Part shown: positions 8,007-16,776 of the stretch, piece by piece | How the letters are laid out: each line of letters begins with the position of its first letter | Position numbering within the stretch: the first letter of the stretch is position 1 | The notes under the pieces: generated by a model | Databases searched by the model: none | What the model was told of the DNA's origin: nothing | The model's input: only the letters and a program-made list of their open reading frames with translations | Made by a program: the position numbers and the translations under genes | DNA from: Altererythrobacter aquiaggeris | Lineage (GTDB): Bacteria; Pseudomonadota; Alphaproteobacteria; Sphingomonadales; Sphingomonadaceae | Direction of reading: 5' to 3' | Length of the DNA: 64,000 bases | NCBI RefSeq assembly: GCF_037154015.1 | Contig: NZ_JBANRL010000001.1 | Span: forward strand, 2,170,001-2,234,000

Positions 8007-9506
8007 TTACTGTCGGCGGCGGATTTCCTCCACCACTTGAATGCGTGTTTCCAGACCCAGAAAATCCGCCAGTGCAGCAAGATCCTTTTGTGTATTTTCG
8101 CCAACGAGCGCGGCGCGGCCCTGTTCTATCTGCAATGTAAGAGTTTTGCCTTCGCGGGAAAGATGGCTGCTCATCAGCGACATGCGCGACCCGGCGCCCA
8201 GCCGGCGGCATAGCCGGTTGGCCAGACCCCATGCGGCCGCCCCGCCCAACTCATCGCGGCTTGCAAGACGCTCCAGTTCCTTTGGCCACACGGCCGTGCC
8301 GCAGCTGCCGAGCAATGCGCTCGCCAGCAGCGCCCGCCCTCGCGGATCAAGCCCGATCCAGCGTTTATCGAGCCCCCATTCCATCGCCGTGCGATGCCGC
8401 AGGTTCGGCTCGACACGCGATAGTGCAACCGACAGCATTGTCGCCGCCAACCGTTCACGGCCGCCGGCAGTGCTTCCCGGCTCCACCGCACCGATGCACC
8501 AACCGGCCATCATGGCAGAACGGGAAGGATCGACATCGTAATTCTGGCAGAATTCGGTGACACCAGCGGACAGCGGATCATGCGACCGGGCTGTATCGTC
8601 AAGCCGCTGGAGCAGCAGCCCCTCGCGCAGTCCCCATGCGGAAACTATCAGTTCGCTGGGCTGCAGCACCTTCAGCATAACCCGCATCAGCTGCGCTGCA
8701 TTGGGCAATGCTTCGGCGCGGATTGCCGAAAGCCCGGGCACACCGGCAAATTCTTCGGCATCGATGGTGGTCAGCTGTTTGGCCAGCTTGACTGCATCGT
8801 CATAGGCTACGGCGACACCATGCGGATCGCTAAGCGGCAGGTTGTTATGATGCAGCACATAAGTCGCCAAGGCGCGCCACGTGCCGCCAACGAGATACAG
8901 CGGCTCGCTGCGCGGCACCCCCCAGCCCGAGTTTTCCAACGCCGTCCTGATGGCGGCCTTGAATTCTGCCTTGCCTTTATCGGCGAGCGCGGGAAGCCGA
9001 AGCGTACCAAGCGGCAAACTGGTGCAATTGCTGACGCTGCCATTTTCAATCCAGGCGAGTTCGAGACTTCCGCCGCCGATATCGGCCACCATGCCCCTCG
9101 CGCCCGGAAATGCGCCAATAACGCCCATGGCGGATGCGCGTGCTTCATCGTCACCGCTCAGCAATCGGGGTTCGAAACCCAACTTTCGGACTTCCGCGAG
9201 AAATTCGGACCCATTGCTTGCCTCGCGCGCAGCGGCGGTCGCGGCAACCTGCACGTCTTCGACGCCCAGATCGGCCAGCAACAATGCGTATCGGCCAAGG
9301 CCTGCAAGCGCTGCCTTCGAAGCGGTGTCGGGAATCCGTCCCGTATCCGCAAGTTCGCGGCCCAGCTGCGCGGTGATTTTTTCATTCAGGAATATCGATG
9401 GCGTTCTTTGCGCCCCGTCATAAATTACCAGCCTGACGGTGTTGGACCCGATATCGACTATACCGCTTAACGCGCGTCCTGGCTGCCGGCGCTGACTACG
9501 CGGCAT
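8007..9506 (-). CDS. ppx: Exopolyphosphatase / Ppx-GppA phosphatase
   Basis: A 499-residue Ppx/GppA enzyme of the ASKHA actin-like fold. The N-terminus has the phosphate-1 loop GIVDIGSNTVRLVIYDG, and GMVADIGGGSLELAWIENG around residues 145-160 is the phosphate-2 loop. The C-terminal half resembles the HD-like helical domain of Ppx. It removes terminal phosphate from polyphosphate and may hydrolyse pppGpp. Its start lies inside the end of ppk1 (11-base overlap), so synthesis and degradation of polyphosphate are encoded as one coupled unit. Confidence 0.95.
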   Translation of the reverse strand: MPRSQRRQPGRALSGIVDIGSNTVRLVIYDGAQRTPSIFLNEKITAQLGRELADTGRIPDTASKAALAGLGRYALLLADLGVEDVQVAATAAAREASNGSEFLAEVRKLGFEPRLLSGDDEARASAMGVIGAFPGARGMVADIGGGSLELAWIENGSVSNCTSLPLGTLRLPALADKGKAEFKAAIRTALENSGWGVPRSEPLYLVGGTWRALATYVLHHNNLPLSDPHGVAVAYDDAVKLAKQLTTIDAEEFAGVPGLSAIRAEALPNAAQLMRVMLKVLQPSELIVSAWGLREGLLLQRLDDTARSHDPLSAGVTEFCQNYDVDPSRSAMMAGWCIGAVEPGSTAGGRERLAATMLSVALSRVEPNLRHRTAMEWGLDKRWIGLDPRGRALLASALLGSCGTAVWPKELERLASRDELGGAAAWGLANRLCRRLGAGSRMSLMSSHLSREGKTLTLQIEQGRAALVGENTQKDLAALADFLGLETRIQVVEEIRRRQ

Positions 9507-11736
9507 CCGGTCCGCCGCTCACCTTGATTTTTTCGCGCGCGGGGATGCCCCGCCGCAGCGTCAGTTCGGGAACCCCGCCAGATGTAAGCGCCGCGCCGCG
9601 GCCCGATAATGACGGATTTTGCATGAAATACTCGTGCAGATTAAATGGTACAATGTCATCTTCCGGAACGGCCCGATGATAGTCTCCGTTTCCGTCGAGC
9701 AGCCAGCTTTGCTCCGTATCGAGCAGGTTGGCCAGCAGCACTTGCTGCAAAACCTGATCATGCACCGTTTTGTTACGGATCGGCACAAGTGTCTCGACCC
9801 GCCGGTCCAGATTACGCGACATGGCATCCGCGCTGGAGATATAGACCTTGGCCTGTTCGCTCGGCAAAGCTTTCCCGCCCGCAAATGCCCAGATCCGGCC
9901 ATGTTCCAGAAACCGGCCAATGACCGATTTTACGGTGATATTCTCGGACAGTCCGGCAACGCCCGGCTTCAGGCAACAAATACCGCGTATCACGAGGGTG
10001 ATTTCCACTCCGGCGCCGCTTGCCTCGTACAGGCGTTCGATCATGTGTTCGTCGGTAATGGCGTTCATCTTTGCCCAGATTGCCGCGGGCTTGCCGGCCG
10101 CGGCGTTTTCGATTTCGCGATCGATATGCTCATACAATTTTTCGCGCAGGCCGATGGGGCTGATGGTCAGGACTTCGGTGCTGCGCGGTTCGACATAACC
10201 GGTTACGAAGTTGAACAGTTTTGCCGCGTCGCGGCCCAGTTTTGCGTTGGCGGTAAAATAGCTCAGGTCAGTGTAGATTTTTGCCGTGTCGGGATGATAA
10301 TTGCCCGTGCCGAAATGGCAGTAGGTCCGGTAGCCGCCGTCTTCCTGACGAACCACCATCGAAACTTTGGCGTGTGTTTTCCAATCGACGAAACCGTAAA
10401 TAACCTGGACTCCGGCGCGTTCCAGTTCGCTGGCCCAGTGCAGGTTCTGTTCTTCATCGAAGCGGGCTTTCAGCTCGACCACGGCGGTAACCGATTTTCC
10501 CTCCTCGGCGGCGACGATCAACGCGGCCACGACCGGCGACTGGTTGCCCGCACGGTACAGCGTCTGCTTGATCGAAATAACGGCGGGATCCACCGCCGCT
10601 TGCCGGATAAAATCGACCACCACTTCGAAACTTTCATAAGGGTGATGGACGATCAGATCCTTTTCGCGGATCGCGGCAAAGCAATCGCCGTCATGTTCGA
10701 GAATACGCTCGGGATACCGCGGGGAATAGGGTGCGAATTTCAGATCCGGGCGATCTTCGTGGGTCAGCCCCTCCAACCCGCCGATACCCAGCATCCCGCG
10801 GCTTTTGGCGACCATCGCATTGTCTAGACCCAGATTGTCGCGCAGCAATTGCTCCGCATCGGCATCGAAATCCTTTTCCAGTTCGAGCAATATCACACGC
10901 CCGCGTCTGCGCCGCTGGATGGCCGTGCGGAAATATCTGACCAGATCTTCCGCTTCTTCCTCAACCTCGATATCACTGTCGCGTAGCACGCGAAACAGGC
11001 CGTCGCCGTCAACCCTGAAGCCGGGAAACAGCTTTTTCGCGAACCGCCGGATGATGGATTCTATCGAAACATAGATGGCCGCATCGCCGGGTATCCGCAC
11101 AAATCGCGGGATCGCGTTGGGTATCAAAACCATTTCGACCAACTGGCTGCCATCACCCTTGCGCGCGATATTGAACAACAGTCCCAATCCTTCGTTCGCG
11201 ACAAAAGGAAACGGATGCGCCGGATCGATCGCCTGCGGTGTGAGCACCGGCATGATGTGATCCTTGAAATATATCTTCAACCATTGATGCGCCTCGGCAT
11301 CGATATATTCCTCGTTCGCCAGATGGATTTGCGCGTCAGCCAGCATCTGCTTCAGTTCGACAAGAATTTGTTGCTGCCGTTCTTCCAACTGGATCACCCG
11401 TTCACGCACATCCGCCAGTTGCTGAGTCGGCGTGCGTCCATCAATCGACATGTTCGTGATGCCGCGCCGGACCTGCCCGGCCAGCCCGGCAACGCGGATC
11501 ATTAGAAACTCGTCAAGATTGCTACCCGAAATGGACAGGAAACGCAGGCGTTCCAGCAGGGGGTAATTGGGATTGCTGGCTTCTTCCAGCACGCGGTCGT
11601 TGAACGACAGCCAGCTGAGTTCGCGGTTAAAGTAACGGCCGCCCGGTGCAATTGTATCACCCGGATCGTTGGCTTGATCAATTGTGGTCATATCGTCCAT
11701 GTGAGAAACTGGCTTGGCGGATAGTGGGCGCGTCAT
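9496..11736 (-). CDS. ppk1: Polyphosphate kinase 1
   Basis: PPK1 makes polyphosphate from ATP at the inner membrane or cytosol. The 746-residue protein has the N-terminal YFNRELSWLSFNDRV motif, the middle domain, and two phospholipase-D-like C domains. The autophosphorylated His lies in DWKTHAKVSMV near residue 454. VIRGICCLKPG and ISSADAMSRNLDRR mark the second domain. The longest ATG (11736) has no ribosome site and abuts a palindrome; ATG 11700 or 11691 are alternatives and would remove 12-15 non-conserved residues. ppx overlaps downstream, and a LacI-type regulator is divergent. Confidence 0.96.
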   Translation of the reverse strand: MTRPLSAKPVSHMDDMTTIDQANDPGDTIAPGGRYFNRELSWLSFNDRVLEEASNPNYPLLERLRFLSISGSNLDEFLMIRVAGLAGQVRRGITNMSIDGRTPTQQLADVRERVIQLEERQQQILVELKQMLADAQIHLANEEYIDAEAHQWLKIYFKDHIMPVLTPQAIDPAHPFPFVANEGLGLLFNIARKGDGSQLVEMVLIPNAIPRFVRIPGDAAIYVSIESIIRRFAKKLFPGFRVDGDGLFRVLRDSDIEVEEEAEDLVRYFRTAIQRRRRGRVILLELEKDFDADAEQLLRDNLGLDNAMVAKSRGMLGIGGLEGLTHEDRPDLKFAPYSPRYPERILEHDGDCFAAIREKDLIVHHPYESFEVVVDFIRQAAVDPAVISIKQTLYRAGNQSPVVAALIVAAEEGKSVTAVVELKARFDEEQNLHWASELERAGVQVIYGFVDWKTHAKVSMVVRQEDGGYRTYCHFGTGNYHPDTAKIYTDLSYFTANAKLGRDAAKLFNFVTGYVEPRSTEVLTISPIGLREKLYEHIDREIENAAAGKPAAIWAKMNAITDEHMIERLYEASGAGVEITLVIRGICCLKPGVAGLSENITVKSVIGRFLEHGRIWAFAGGKALPSEQAKVYISSADAMSRNLDRRVETLVPIRNKTVHDQVLQQVLLANLLDTEQSWLLDGNGDYHRAVPEDDIVPFNLHEYFMQNPSLSGRGAALTSGGVPELTLRRGIPAREKIKVSGGPDAA

Positions 11737-11752
11737 GTGACACTTGTGTTAC
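11737..11752. promoter_or_regulatory. 16-bp near-palindrome in the ppk1/lacI-type divergent region
   Basis: GTGACACTTGTGTTAC is an inverted repeat with one mismatch, GTGACAC facing GTGTTAC. It lies between the divergent ppk1 and LacI-family genes, right at the annotated ppk1 start. Its size and symmetry fit an operator for the neighbouring dimeric regulator or another dimeric factor. Its half-site resembles the GTnACAC units at 37811-37840 and 57723-57752. Confidence 0.45.
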
Positions 11753-11833
11753 GCCTGCTATCCATGGCTAACAAGGCCGGGAATCGGGCGCGCAACCGGC
11801 GGTCCGCGCGCCATTGGCAGGGGGATCGGCTTA

Positions 11834-12865
11834 ATGCCTTACGATACAACTATCAGCCCGAAACGGCGCCCGACTGCAATTGATGTGGCGGAATTGGCGG
11901 GTGTAAGCCAGTCAACCGTCTCGCGCACCTTCAGCAATCCCGGCCAGATCAGCGAACCGACCAGGGCCAGGGTTATCGCAGCCGCCGAAAAGCTGGAATA
12001 CCAGGTCGATATTTTGGGCTCACGGCTTCGCAGCAGCAAAGTGGGCGTAATCGCCGTGGTCGTGATCGGCCGCGCTGGCGTGCCGGAAAAGGAAGTGAAC
12101 CCGTTTCATTATTCGCTGCTCGGCAGCATTTGTTCAGCCGCTTCGGAAGCGGGATACGATACGCTTGTCTCCTTCCAGAAAGAAGCTTTTCACGGCCATT
12201 ATTTCGAACGCCGGCAAGCTGACGGGGTGATAGTTATCGGAACGACCGACAACCGCGAAGGCTGGCAGCATTTTCGCAAACTGGGCGAATCCAACGAACG
12301 GATTGCCTGCTGGGGATCACCGTTCGACGATATGCAATGGGTTCGCTCGGACAATGCCGATGGCGCGAGGCAGGCCGTCCGGCATCTGATCGCATCAGGC
12401 TATCGCAACATCGTGTGCCTCGGCGCCACCGATTCCCCCCAGCGCCAGTTTCTCGAGCGATATGACGGCTATTGTGCTGCGATGACGGAGGCCGGGCTGA
12501 ACCCCGTGCTTCATCCGATCAGCGCCGCTCTCGACAGGGAAGAACAGGGCCGGCGCGGGGTGCAGACCTTGCTCGCGGGGGATCAGCCGGTGGACGCCAT
12601 TTTTGCAGCCTGCGATGCGATAGCCCTGGGCGTATTGGAAGCTTTGGATACCGCAGGAAAAAAGGTGCCAGACGAAATCGGGGTCATCGGGTTTGATGGC
12701 ATTTACGCAGCGCGTTTCAGCCACCCGCCGCTGACGACACTGGCGCCGGATCTTACGCAGGCAGGCATTGCGCTGGTGGCCCGGATCAGGGCCCTGGTAG
12801 AAGGCGAGCAGCCGCCTTCGCCGCGCATCCCGGTCAAACTTCTGGTCCGTCAAAGCACCCGCTGA
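11834..12865 (+). CDS. LacI family transcriptional regulator
   Basis: A 343-residue repressor. The LacI DNA-binding helix-turn-helix and hinge appear near residues 15-65: TAIDVAELAGVSQSTVSRTF then GSRLRSSKVGVIAVVV. The periplasmic-binding-protein-like ligand domain follows, with GNTG-like segments such as VIGTTDNREGWQH and FAACDAIALGVLEAL, ending in GVIGFDGIYAARFSHPPLTT. Start ATG 11834 has a GGGGGAT ribosome site and places the helix-turn-helix at the usual distance; upstream in-frame codons are ignored. No sugar operon adjoins it, so its ligand and targets are unknown. The 16-bp palindrome upstream may be an autoregulatory operator. Confidence 0.92.
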   Translation: MPYDTTISPKRRPTAIDVAELAGVSQSTVSRTFSNPGQISEPTRARVIAAAEKLEYQVDILGSRLRSSKVGVIAVVVIGRAGVPEKEVNPFHYSLLGSICSAASEAGYDTLVSFQKEAFHGHYFERRQADGVIVIGTTDNREGWQHFRKLGESNERIACWGSPFDDMQWVRSDNADGARQAVRHLIASGYRNIVCLGATDSPQRQFLERYDGYCAAMTEAGLNPVLHPISAALDREEQGRRGVQTLLAGDQPVDAIFAACDAIALGVLEALDTAGKKVPDEIGVIGFDGIYAARFSHPPLTTLAPDLTQAGIALVARIRALVEGEQPPSPRIPVKLLVRQSTR

Positions 12866-12986
12866 ACAATGCGCCGGCCGCCGCAAATTTCTGCCCGACC
12901 GCCGAATCTACCCGAATTGAGAGGGACGTGCTGGCGTACCGGCCTAGCCGCGGCGGCGCGCTGATCAATCCGCCACGCTGGTTGAA

Positions 12987-13074
12987 TGGCGGAGACGGAG
13001 GGATTCGAACCCTCGATAGGTTGCCCTATACACGCTTTCCAAGCGAGCGCGATCGACCACTCTGCCACGTCTCC
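12987..13074 (-). tRNA. tRNA-Ser(GGA)
   Basis: The minus strand forms an 88-nt class II tRNA with an encoded CCA. The acceptor is GGAGACG/CGTCTCC with discriminator G, the anticodon loop CTTGGAAAG gives anticodon GGA, and there is a long variable arm (TATAGGGCAACCTATC-like hairpin) and a T-arm GGTTCGAATCC. It reads UCC/UCU codons. Confidence 0.96.
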
Positions 13075-13157
13075 GCATCGCCGTTTCGGGCGAAGCAGCG
13101 CCTCTAGCGGCGCGCTATGGCTTTCGCAAGGCGGAATACCGTGGCAGTGTCCCGCTT

Positions 13158-14120
13158 ATGAAAACACACATGATGATCGCCGCGTCGCTCGGCCTGGCTT
13201 TAGCCGTTCCTGCTGCCGCGCAGGAGGCTGACGAGCGGCCGACGCCGAACTCTGTAATCGAGGCTGCCACGCCGGATCAATGGGCGACAATTCCCGCCAG
13301 CGATCTGCTGGTAATGCGGCTTGCGGATGATGCCGAGGGTAACCGGCGCGAGGTGGTTATCCAGTTGATGCCTGCGCCGTTCTCGCAAGGCTGGGTGGAC
13401 AACATCCGCCTGCTGGCAAATACGCATTTCTGGGACGGCACCAGCGTTTACCGCGTGGTGGACAACTGGGTGACGCAATGGGGCGACGGCGAAGATGACG
13501 AAGCTCTTGCCAAACCGCTGCCTGAGGGCATCAAAGTGGTGCCCGAGAGCGAGTACGTCCACCAGTTGGGCGCGGTCGCCGCGCTGCCCGACCCTTGCCA
13601 GAATCCGTCCTCCGGGCGGCCTTATACCTGCGATAATTATGCCCGGTACGCGGGTTTTCTGAACGGATGGCCGATTGCGGGTGACGGCTCGCACCAATGG
13701 CCGGTCCATTGTTACGCCTCTGTGGGGGTCGCGCGCGATTTGACACCGAACACCGGAACCGGGGCTGAACTTTATGCGGTAATCGGTCAGGCACCGCGCC
13801 AGCTTGATCGCAATATTGCAGTCGTCGGCCGCGTGATCGAAGGGATCGAGCATCTTTCCGCCCTGCCCCGCGGCAAGGGCGGCGCGGGTGTTTATGCCGA
13901 TGACAACAAACGAACACCTATCCAGTGGGCAAGGCTGGCTTCCGGTTTGGCCGCAGAAGCCCAGCCGCAATTCGAATATCTGAAAACCGATACATCGCGC
14001 TGGCGCGACTACGTCAATGTCAGGCAGAATCGCAGCGACGGCTTTTACCAGATGGCTGCAGGCGGGTCCGACCTTTGCAACATCCAGGTGCCCGTCCGGC
14101 GCGTGAAAGACAGCGGATAA
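13158..14120 (+). CDS. Exported cyclophilin-type peptidyl-prolyl isomerase
   Basis: A 320-residue protein with a signal peptide (MKTHMMIAASLGLALAVPAAAQ, cleavage after AAA) and a divergent cyclophilin fold. NTHFWDGTSVYRVVDNWVTQWGD corresponds to the cyclophilin N-terminal core, and GTGAELYAVIGQAPRQLDRN and VVGRVIEGIEHLSALPRG to the middle and end. It is larger than the single-domain E. coli PpiA and has inserts with four Cys residues that may form disulfides. It should act as a periplasmic proline isomerase or foldase. It is a monocistronic-looking gene after tRNA-Ser. Confidence 0.88.
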   Translation: MKTHMMIAASLGLALAVPAAAQEADERPTPNSVIEAATPDQWATIPASDLLVMRLADDAEGNRREVVIQLMPAPFSQGWVDNIRLLANTHFWDGTSVYRVVDNWVTQWGDGEDDEALAKPLPEGIKVVPESEYVHQLGAVAALPDPCQNPSSGRPYTCDNYARYAGFLNGWPIAGDGSHQWPVHCYASVGVARDLTPNTGTGAELYAVIGQAPRQLDRNIAVVGRVIEGIEHLSALPRGKGGAGVYADDNKRTPIQWARLASGLAAEAQPQFEYLKTDTSRWRDYVNVRQNRSDGFYQMAAGGSDLCNIQVPVRRVKDSG

Positions 14121-14253
14121 GAATCAGCGGGTGACCCGCGAAAGATCGCGTTTTAACGGTGAGATAGACAGGCGCGGCGACCGCGAACCGGGCTTTCATG
14201 ATGGCAGTATCGGATATTGCCGAGGGTGATAGGTTCACCCTGAAGCTGGAGCC

Positions 14254-14619
14254 TTAAAGTCGCTGCATCAGTTCGATGCGGTTACCGAAGGGATCGGCAA
14301 TATCGCCCCGGTCGTAGCCTTCCAGCGGCCGACCTTGTGTAAAGGTGATTTCAGCATCTTGCAGCCGCGCAACCATTGCTTCCAGATCATCCACCAGCAG
14401 CGCCGGATGCGCTTTACAGGCCGGTTGGAATGCGTCTTCAACGCCCAGATGGATATGCGCCGATCCGCCAGCGAACCAGCAGCCACCCCGCGCGGCGAGT
14501 GATTGCGGTTTGGGAATTTCCCGTAGTCCCAACACGCCTTCGTAGAACTCACGGGCGCGGCTCTCGCCCCCAATGGGCATTGCCAACTGGACGTGATCAA
14601 TCCCCGTAATCTGCGCCAT
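14254..14619 (-). CDS. VOC family (glyoxalase-like) protein
   Basis: A 121-residue single-domain vicinal-oxygen-chelate protein. ITGIDHVQLAMPIGGESRAREFYEGVLGL is the first beta-alpha-beta-beta module (first metal His in DHVQL), and AHIHLGVEDAF and DRGDIADPFGNRIELMQ supply further possible ligands. It has no signal peptide. The VOC fold covers glyoxalases, dioxygenases and antibiotic-binding proteins, so substrate and activity are open. Its ATG overlaps the rsh stop by one base (TGATG), suggesting translational coupling to the (p)ppGpp enzyme. Confidence 0.85.
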   Translation of the reverse strand: MAQITGIDHVQLAMPIGGESRAREFYEGVLGLREIPKPQSLAARGGCWFAGGSAHIHLGVEDAFQPACKAHPALLVDDLEAMVARLQDAEITFTQGRPLEGYDRGDIADPFGNRIELMQRL

Positions 14620-16709
14620 CACATCCGCTCGGCGTCGGCCACCGAATCGCTCGCGCGCAATGCGCTTAGCACACGGGTAAGATGGGCAAGATCATGCACC
14701 TCGACATCGACGACATAGGTACCGAACGGATCCTCGCGCTGGGTCATCTCGATCCGGATGATATTGACCTTGTTTTCGGCAAAGATGCCCGTCATGTCGG
14801 CCAGCGTGCCGGGACGGTTGTACAGCTCGATACTAAGCCGTCCGACAGCGCCGGTCGTACGTTCGCCCCAGCTTAGATCCAGCCAATCCTTGTCCACTCC
14901 GTTGACCAGCTCGAGACAATCGATCGCGTGCACTTCCACCCGTTTCCCCCTCTCGCGCAGGCCAACGATCCGGTCGCCGGGGACGGGGTGGCAGCATTCG
15001 GCCAGTTCGAAAGCCATTCCCGGGGTCAGCCCCTTGATCGAAATCGCACGTTCCTGGTTGGACCAGAAATCCTCATCGCTCAAATCGGCCGAACTGCCGG
15101 GCACCAATGCTTCCATAACCTCGCGGTCGCCCAGCCGCGCCGCACCAATGGCCTCCATCAGGTCCGTTTCCTCGTCCATTTCCAACCGCTTCAAGGCTTC
15201 GCGCATCGCTTTCCGGCCGATCTTTACCGGCAGCCGGGTCGCGATTTCATCAAACAGCTTGCGCCCGATGGCTGCGGTTTCTTCGCGTTCCTTCTGGCGT
15301 ACCGAACGGCGGATGGCGGCGCGCGCCTTGCCGGTCACGACAAAGCTGAGCCAGGAAAGCTGCGGCTCCGCCGTTTTGCCCTTTATTATTTCAACGACAT
15401 CACCATTACCCAGCTGCGTGCGCAGCGGCATATGCCGGCCATTGATCTTTGCCCCCACGGTCTGCGCGCCCAGATCGGTATGGACTGCAAAGGCAAAATC
15501 GACCGGGCTGGATCCTTTCGGGAGCTGAAACAGCGAACCCTTCGGGGTGAAGGCGAAAATACGGTCCTGATAAATCGCCAGTTTGGTATGTTCGAGCAAT
15601 TCTTCGGCATCATGGCTGGCATCCACGATCTCGATCAGATCACGCAGCCAGCCGACCGCGCCGTCGGGCTGGTCCTTTTGCTTGTAGGACCAGTGCGCAG
15701 CCAGGCCGAATTCATTCAGCCGGTGCATATCGCGGGTGCGGATTTGCACCTCCATCCGCATCGAATTTTCGAAGATCAGCGTCGTGTGCAGGCTGCGATA
15801 GCCATTGTTTTTGGGCGTGGAGATATAATCCTTGAACCTGCCGGGGATCATCTGCCACGTCGTATGGAGCACGCCCATGGCACGGTAACAATCAGCATCA
15901 TTATCGGTGATGACGCGAAACGCCATGATGTCGGTGATCTGCTCGAAACTGACATGGCGTTCCGCCATTTTGTTCCAGATTGAAAACGGATGTTTCTCGC
16001 GCCCGGAAACTTCCACTTTCAGCCCTGCTTCGGCCAGCGCCTGCTTGATAGCGAGCGCAATCGCATCGACCTGGCCGCCATCGCTTTCGCGGATTTGCTC
16101 CAGCCGGTTTGTGATCGTGTTATACGCTTCGGGCTCCAGTTGCTCGAAGGCGAGCAACTGCATCTCGCGCATATATTCATACATCCCGACCCGTTCGGCA
16201 AGCGGGGCATATATATCCATTGTTTCGCGCGCAATCCGGCGGCGCTTGTCAGGGTCTTTTATGAAATGGAGCGTGCGCATATTGTGCAGCCGGTCAGCCA
16301 GCTTGACCAGCAGCACGCGCAAATCCTCGCTCATGGCCAGCAGGAATTTGCGCAAATTCTCCGCCGCCCGCTCGTTATCGGGCATTGCCTCGATTTTGGA
16401 AAGTTTGGTCACGCCGTCGACCAGCCGCGCCACATCAGGACCGAAATTTTCCTCGATATCCTCGATCGTGGCCAGCGTGTCTTCGACCGTGTCGTGGAGC
16501 AAGGCTGTGCAAATGGTTTCCTGATCCAGCCTCAGATCGGTCATCAGCCCGGCAACCTCTACCGGATGGCTGAAATAGGGATCGCCGCTGGCCCGTTTCT
16601 GCGAGCCATGTTTCTGCACTGTGTAAACATAGGCACGGTTGAGCAATGCCGCGTCGGCATCGGGGTCATAGGCCAGGACCCGTTCAACTAGTTCATATTG
16701 GCGCAGCAT
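14619..16709 (-). CDS. rsh: Bifunctional (p)ppGpp synthetase/hydrolase (RelA/SpoT)
   Basis: A full-length 696-residue RSH protein with these domains in order. The HD hydrolase has HDTVEDT, with H72 and D73 as metal ligands. The synthetase has PGRFKDYISTPKNNGYRSLH, where the RxKD form is typical of bifunctional enzymes rather than RelA-only EXDD. TGS, helical and C-terminal ACT domains follow (LYNRPGTLADMTGIFAENK). It makes and degrades the alarmone (p)ppGpp during starvation and is normally the sole long RSH in alphaproteobacteria. A VOC-family gene is coupled downstream. Confidence 0.96.
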   Translation of the reverse strand: MLRQYELVERVLAYDPDADAALLNRAYVYTVQKHGSQKRASGDPYFSHPVEVAGLMTDLRLDQETICTALLHDTVEDTLATIEDIEENFGPDVARLVDGVTKLSKIEAMPDNERAAENLRKFLLAMSEDLRVLLVKLADRLHNMRTLHFIKDPDKRRRIARETMDIYAPLAERVGMYEYMREMQLLAFEQLEPEAYNTITNRLEQIRESDGGQVDAIALAIKQALAEAGLKVEVSGREKHPFSIWNKMAERHVSFEQITDIMAFRVITDNDADCYRAMGVLHTTWQMIPGRFKDYISTPKNNGYRSLHTTLIFENSMRMEVQIRTRDMHRLNEFGLAAHWSYKQKDQPDGAVGWLRDLIEIVDASHDAEELLEHTKLAIYQDRIFAFTPKGSLFQLPKGSSPVDFAFAVHTDLGAQTVGAKINGRHMPLRTQLGNGDVVEIIKGKTAEPQLSWLSFVVTGKARAAIRRSVRQKEREETAAIGRKLFDEIATRLPVKIGRKAMREALKRLEMDEETDLMEAIGAARLGDREVMEALVPGSSADLSDEDFWSNQERAISIKGLTPGMAFELAECCHPVPGDRIVGLRERGKRVEVHAIDCLELVNGVDKDWLDLSWGERTTGAVGRLSIELYNRPGTLADMTGIFAENKVNIIRIEMTQREDPFGTYVVDVEVHDLAHLTRVLSALRASDSVADAERM

Positions 16710-16776
16710 GCGCGGATGATGCGGGGATTCGCACCCTTAATGCAATGCAAATCAACGCAGCGCGGTTTAATTCGGC

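Noticed and set aside
8580-9470. 296-aa plus-strand ORF
   Set aside because: Lies wholly inside ppx on the other strand; typical GC-rich shadow frame.
9619-10827. 402-aa ORF on the plus strand
   Set aside because: Antisense to conserved ppk1; no ribosome site, no recognisable fold, and coding evidence is entirely on the minus strand.
14121-14253. Possible short ORF (MMAVSDIAEG...) after the cyclophilin gene
   Set aside because: Only 20 codons, no ribosome site and no protein-like pattern.
14928-15983. 351-aa plus-strand ORF
   Set aside because: Antisense shadow of rsh; no family match by eye.
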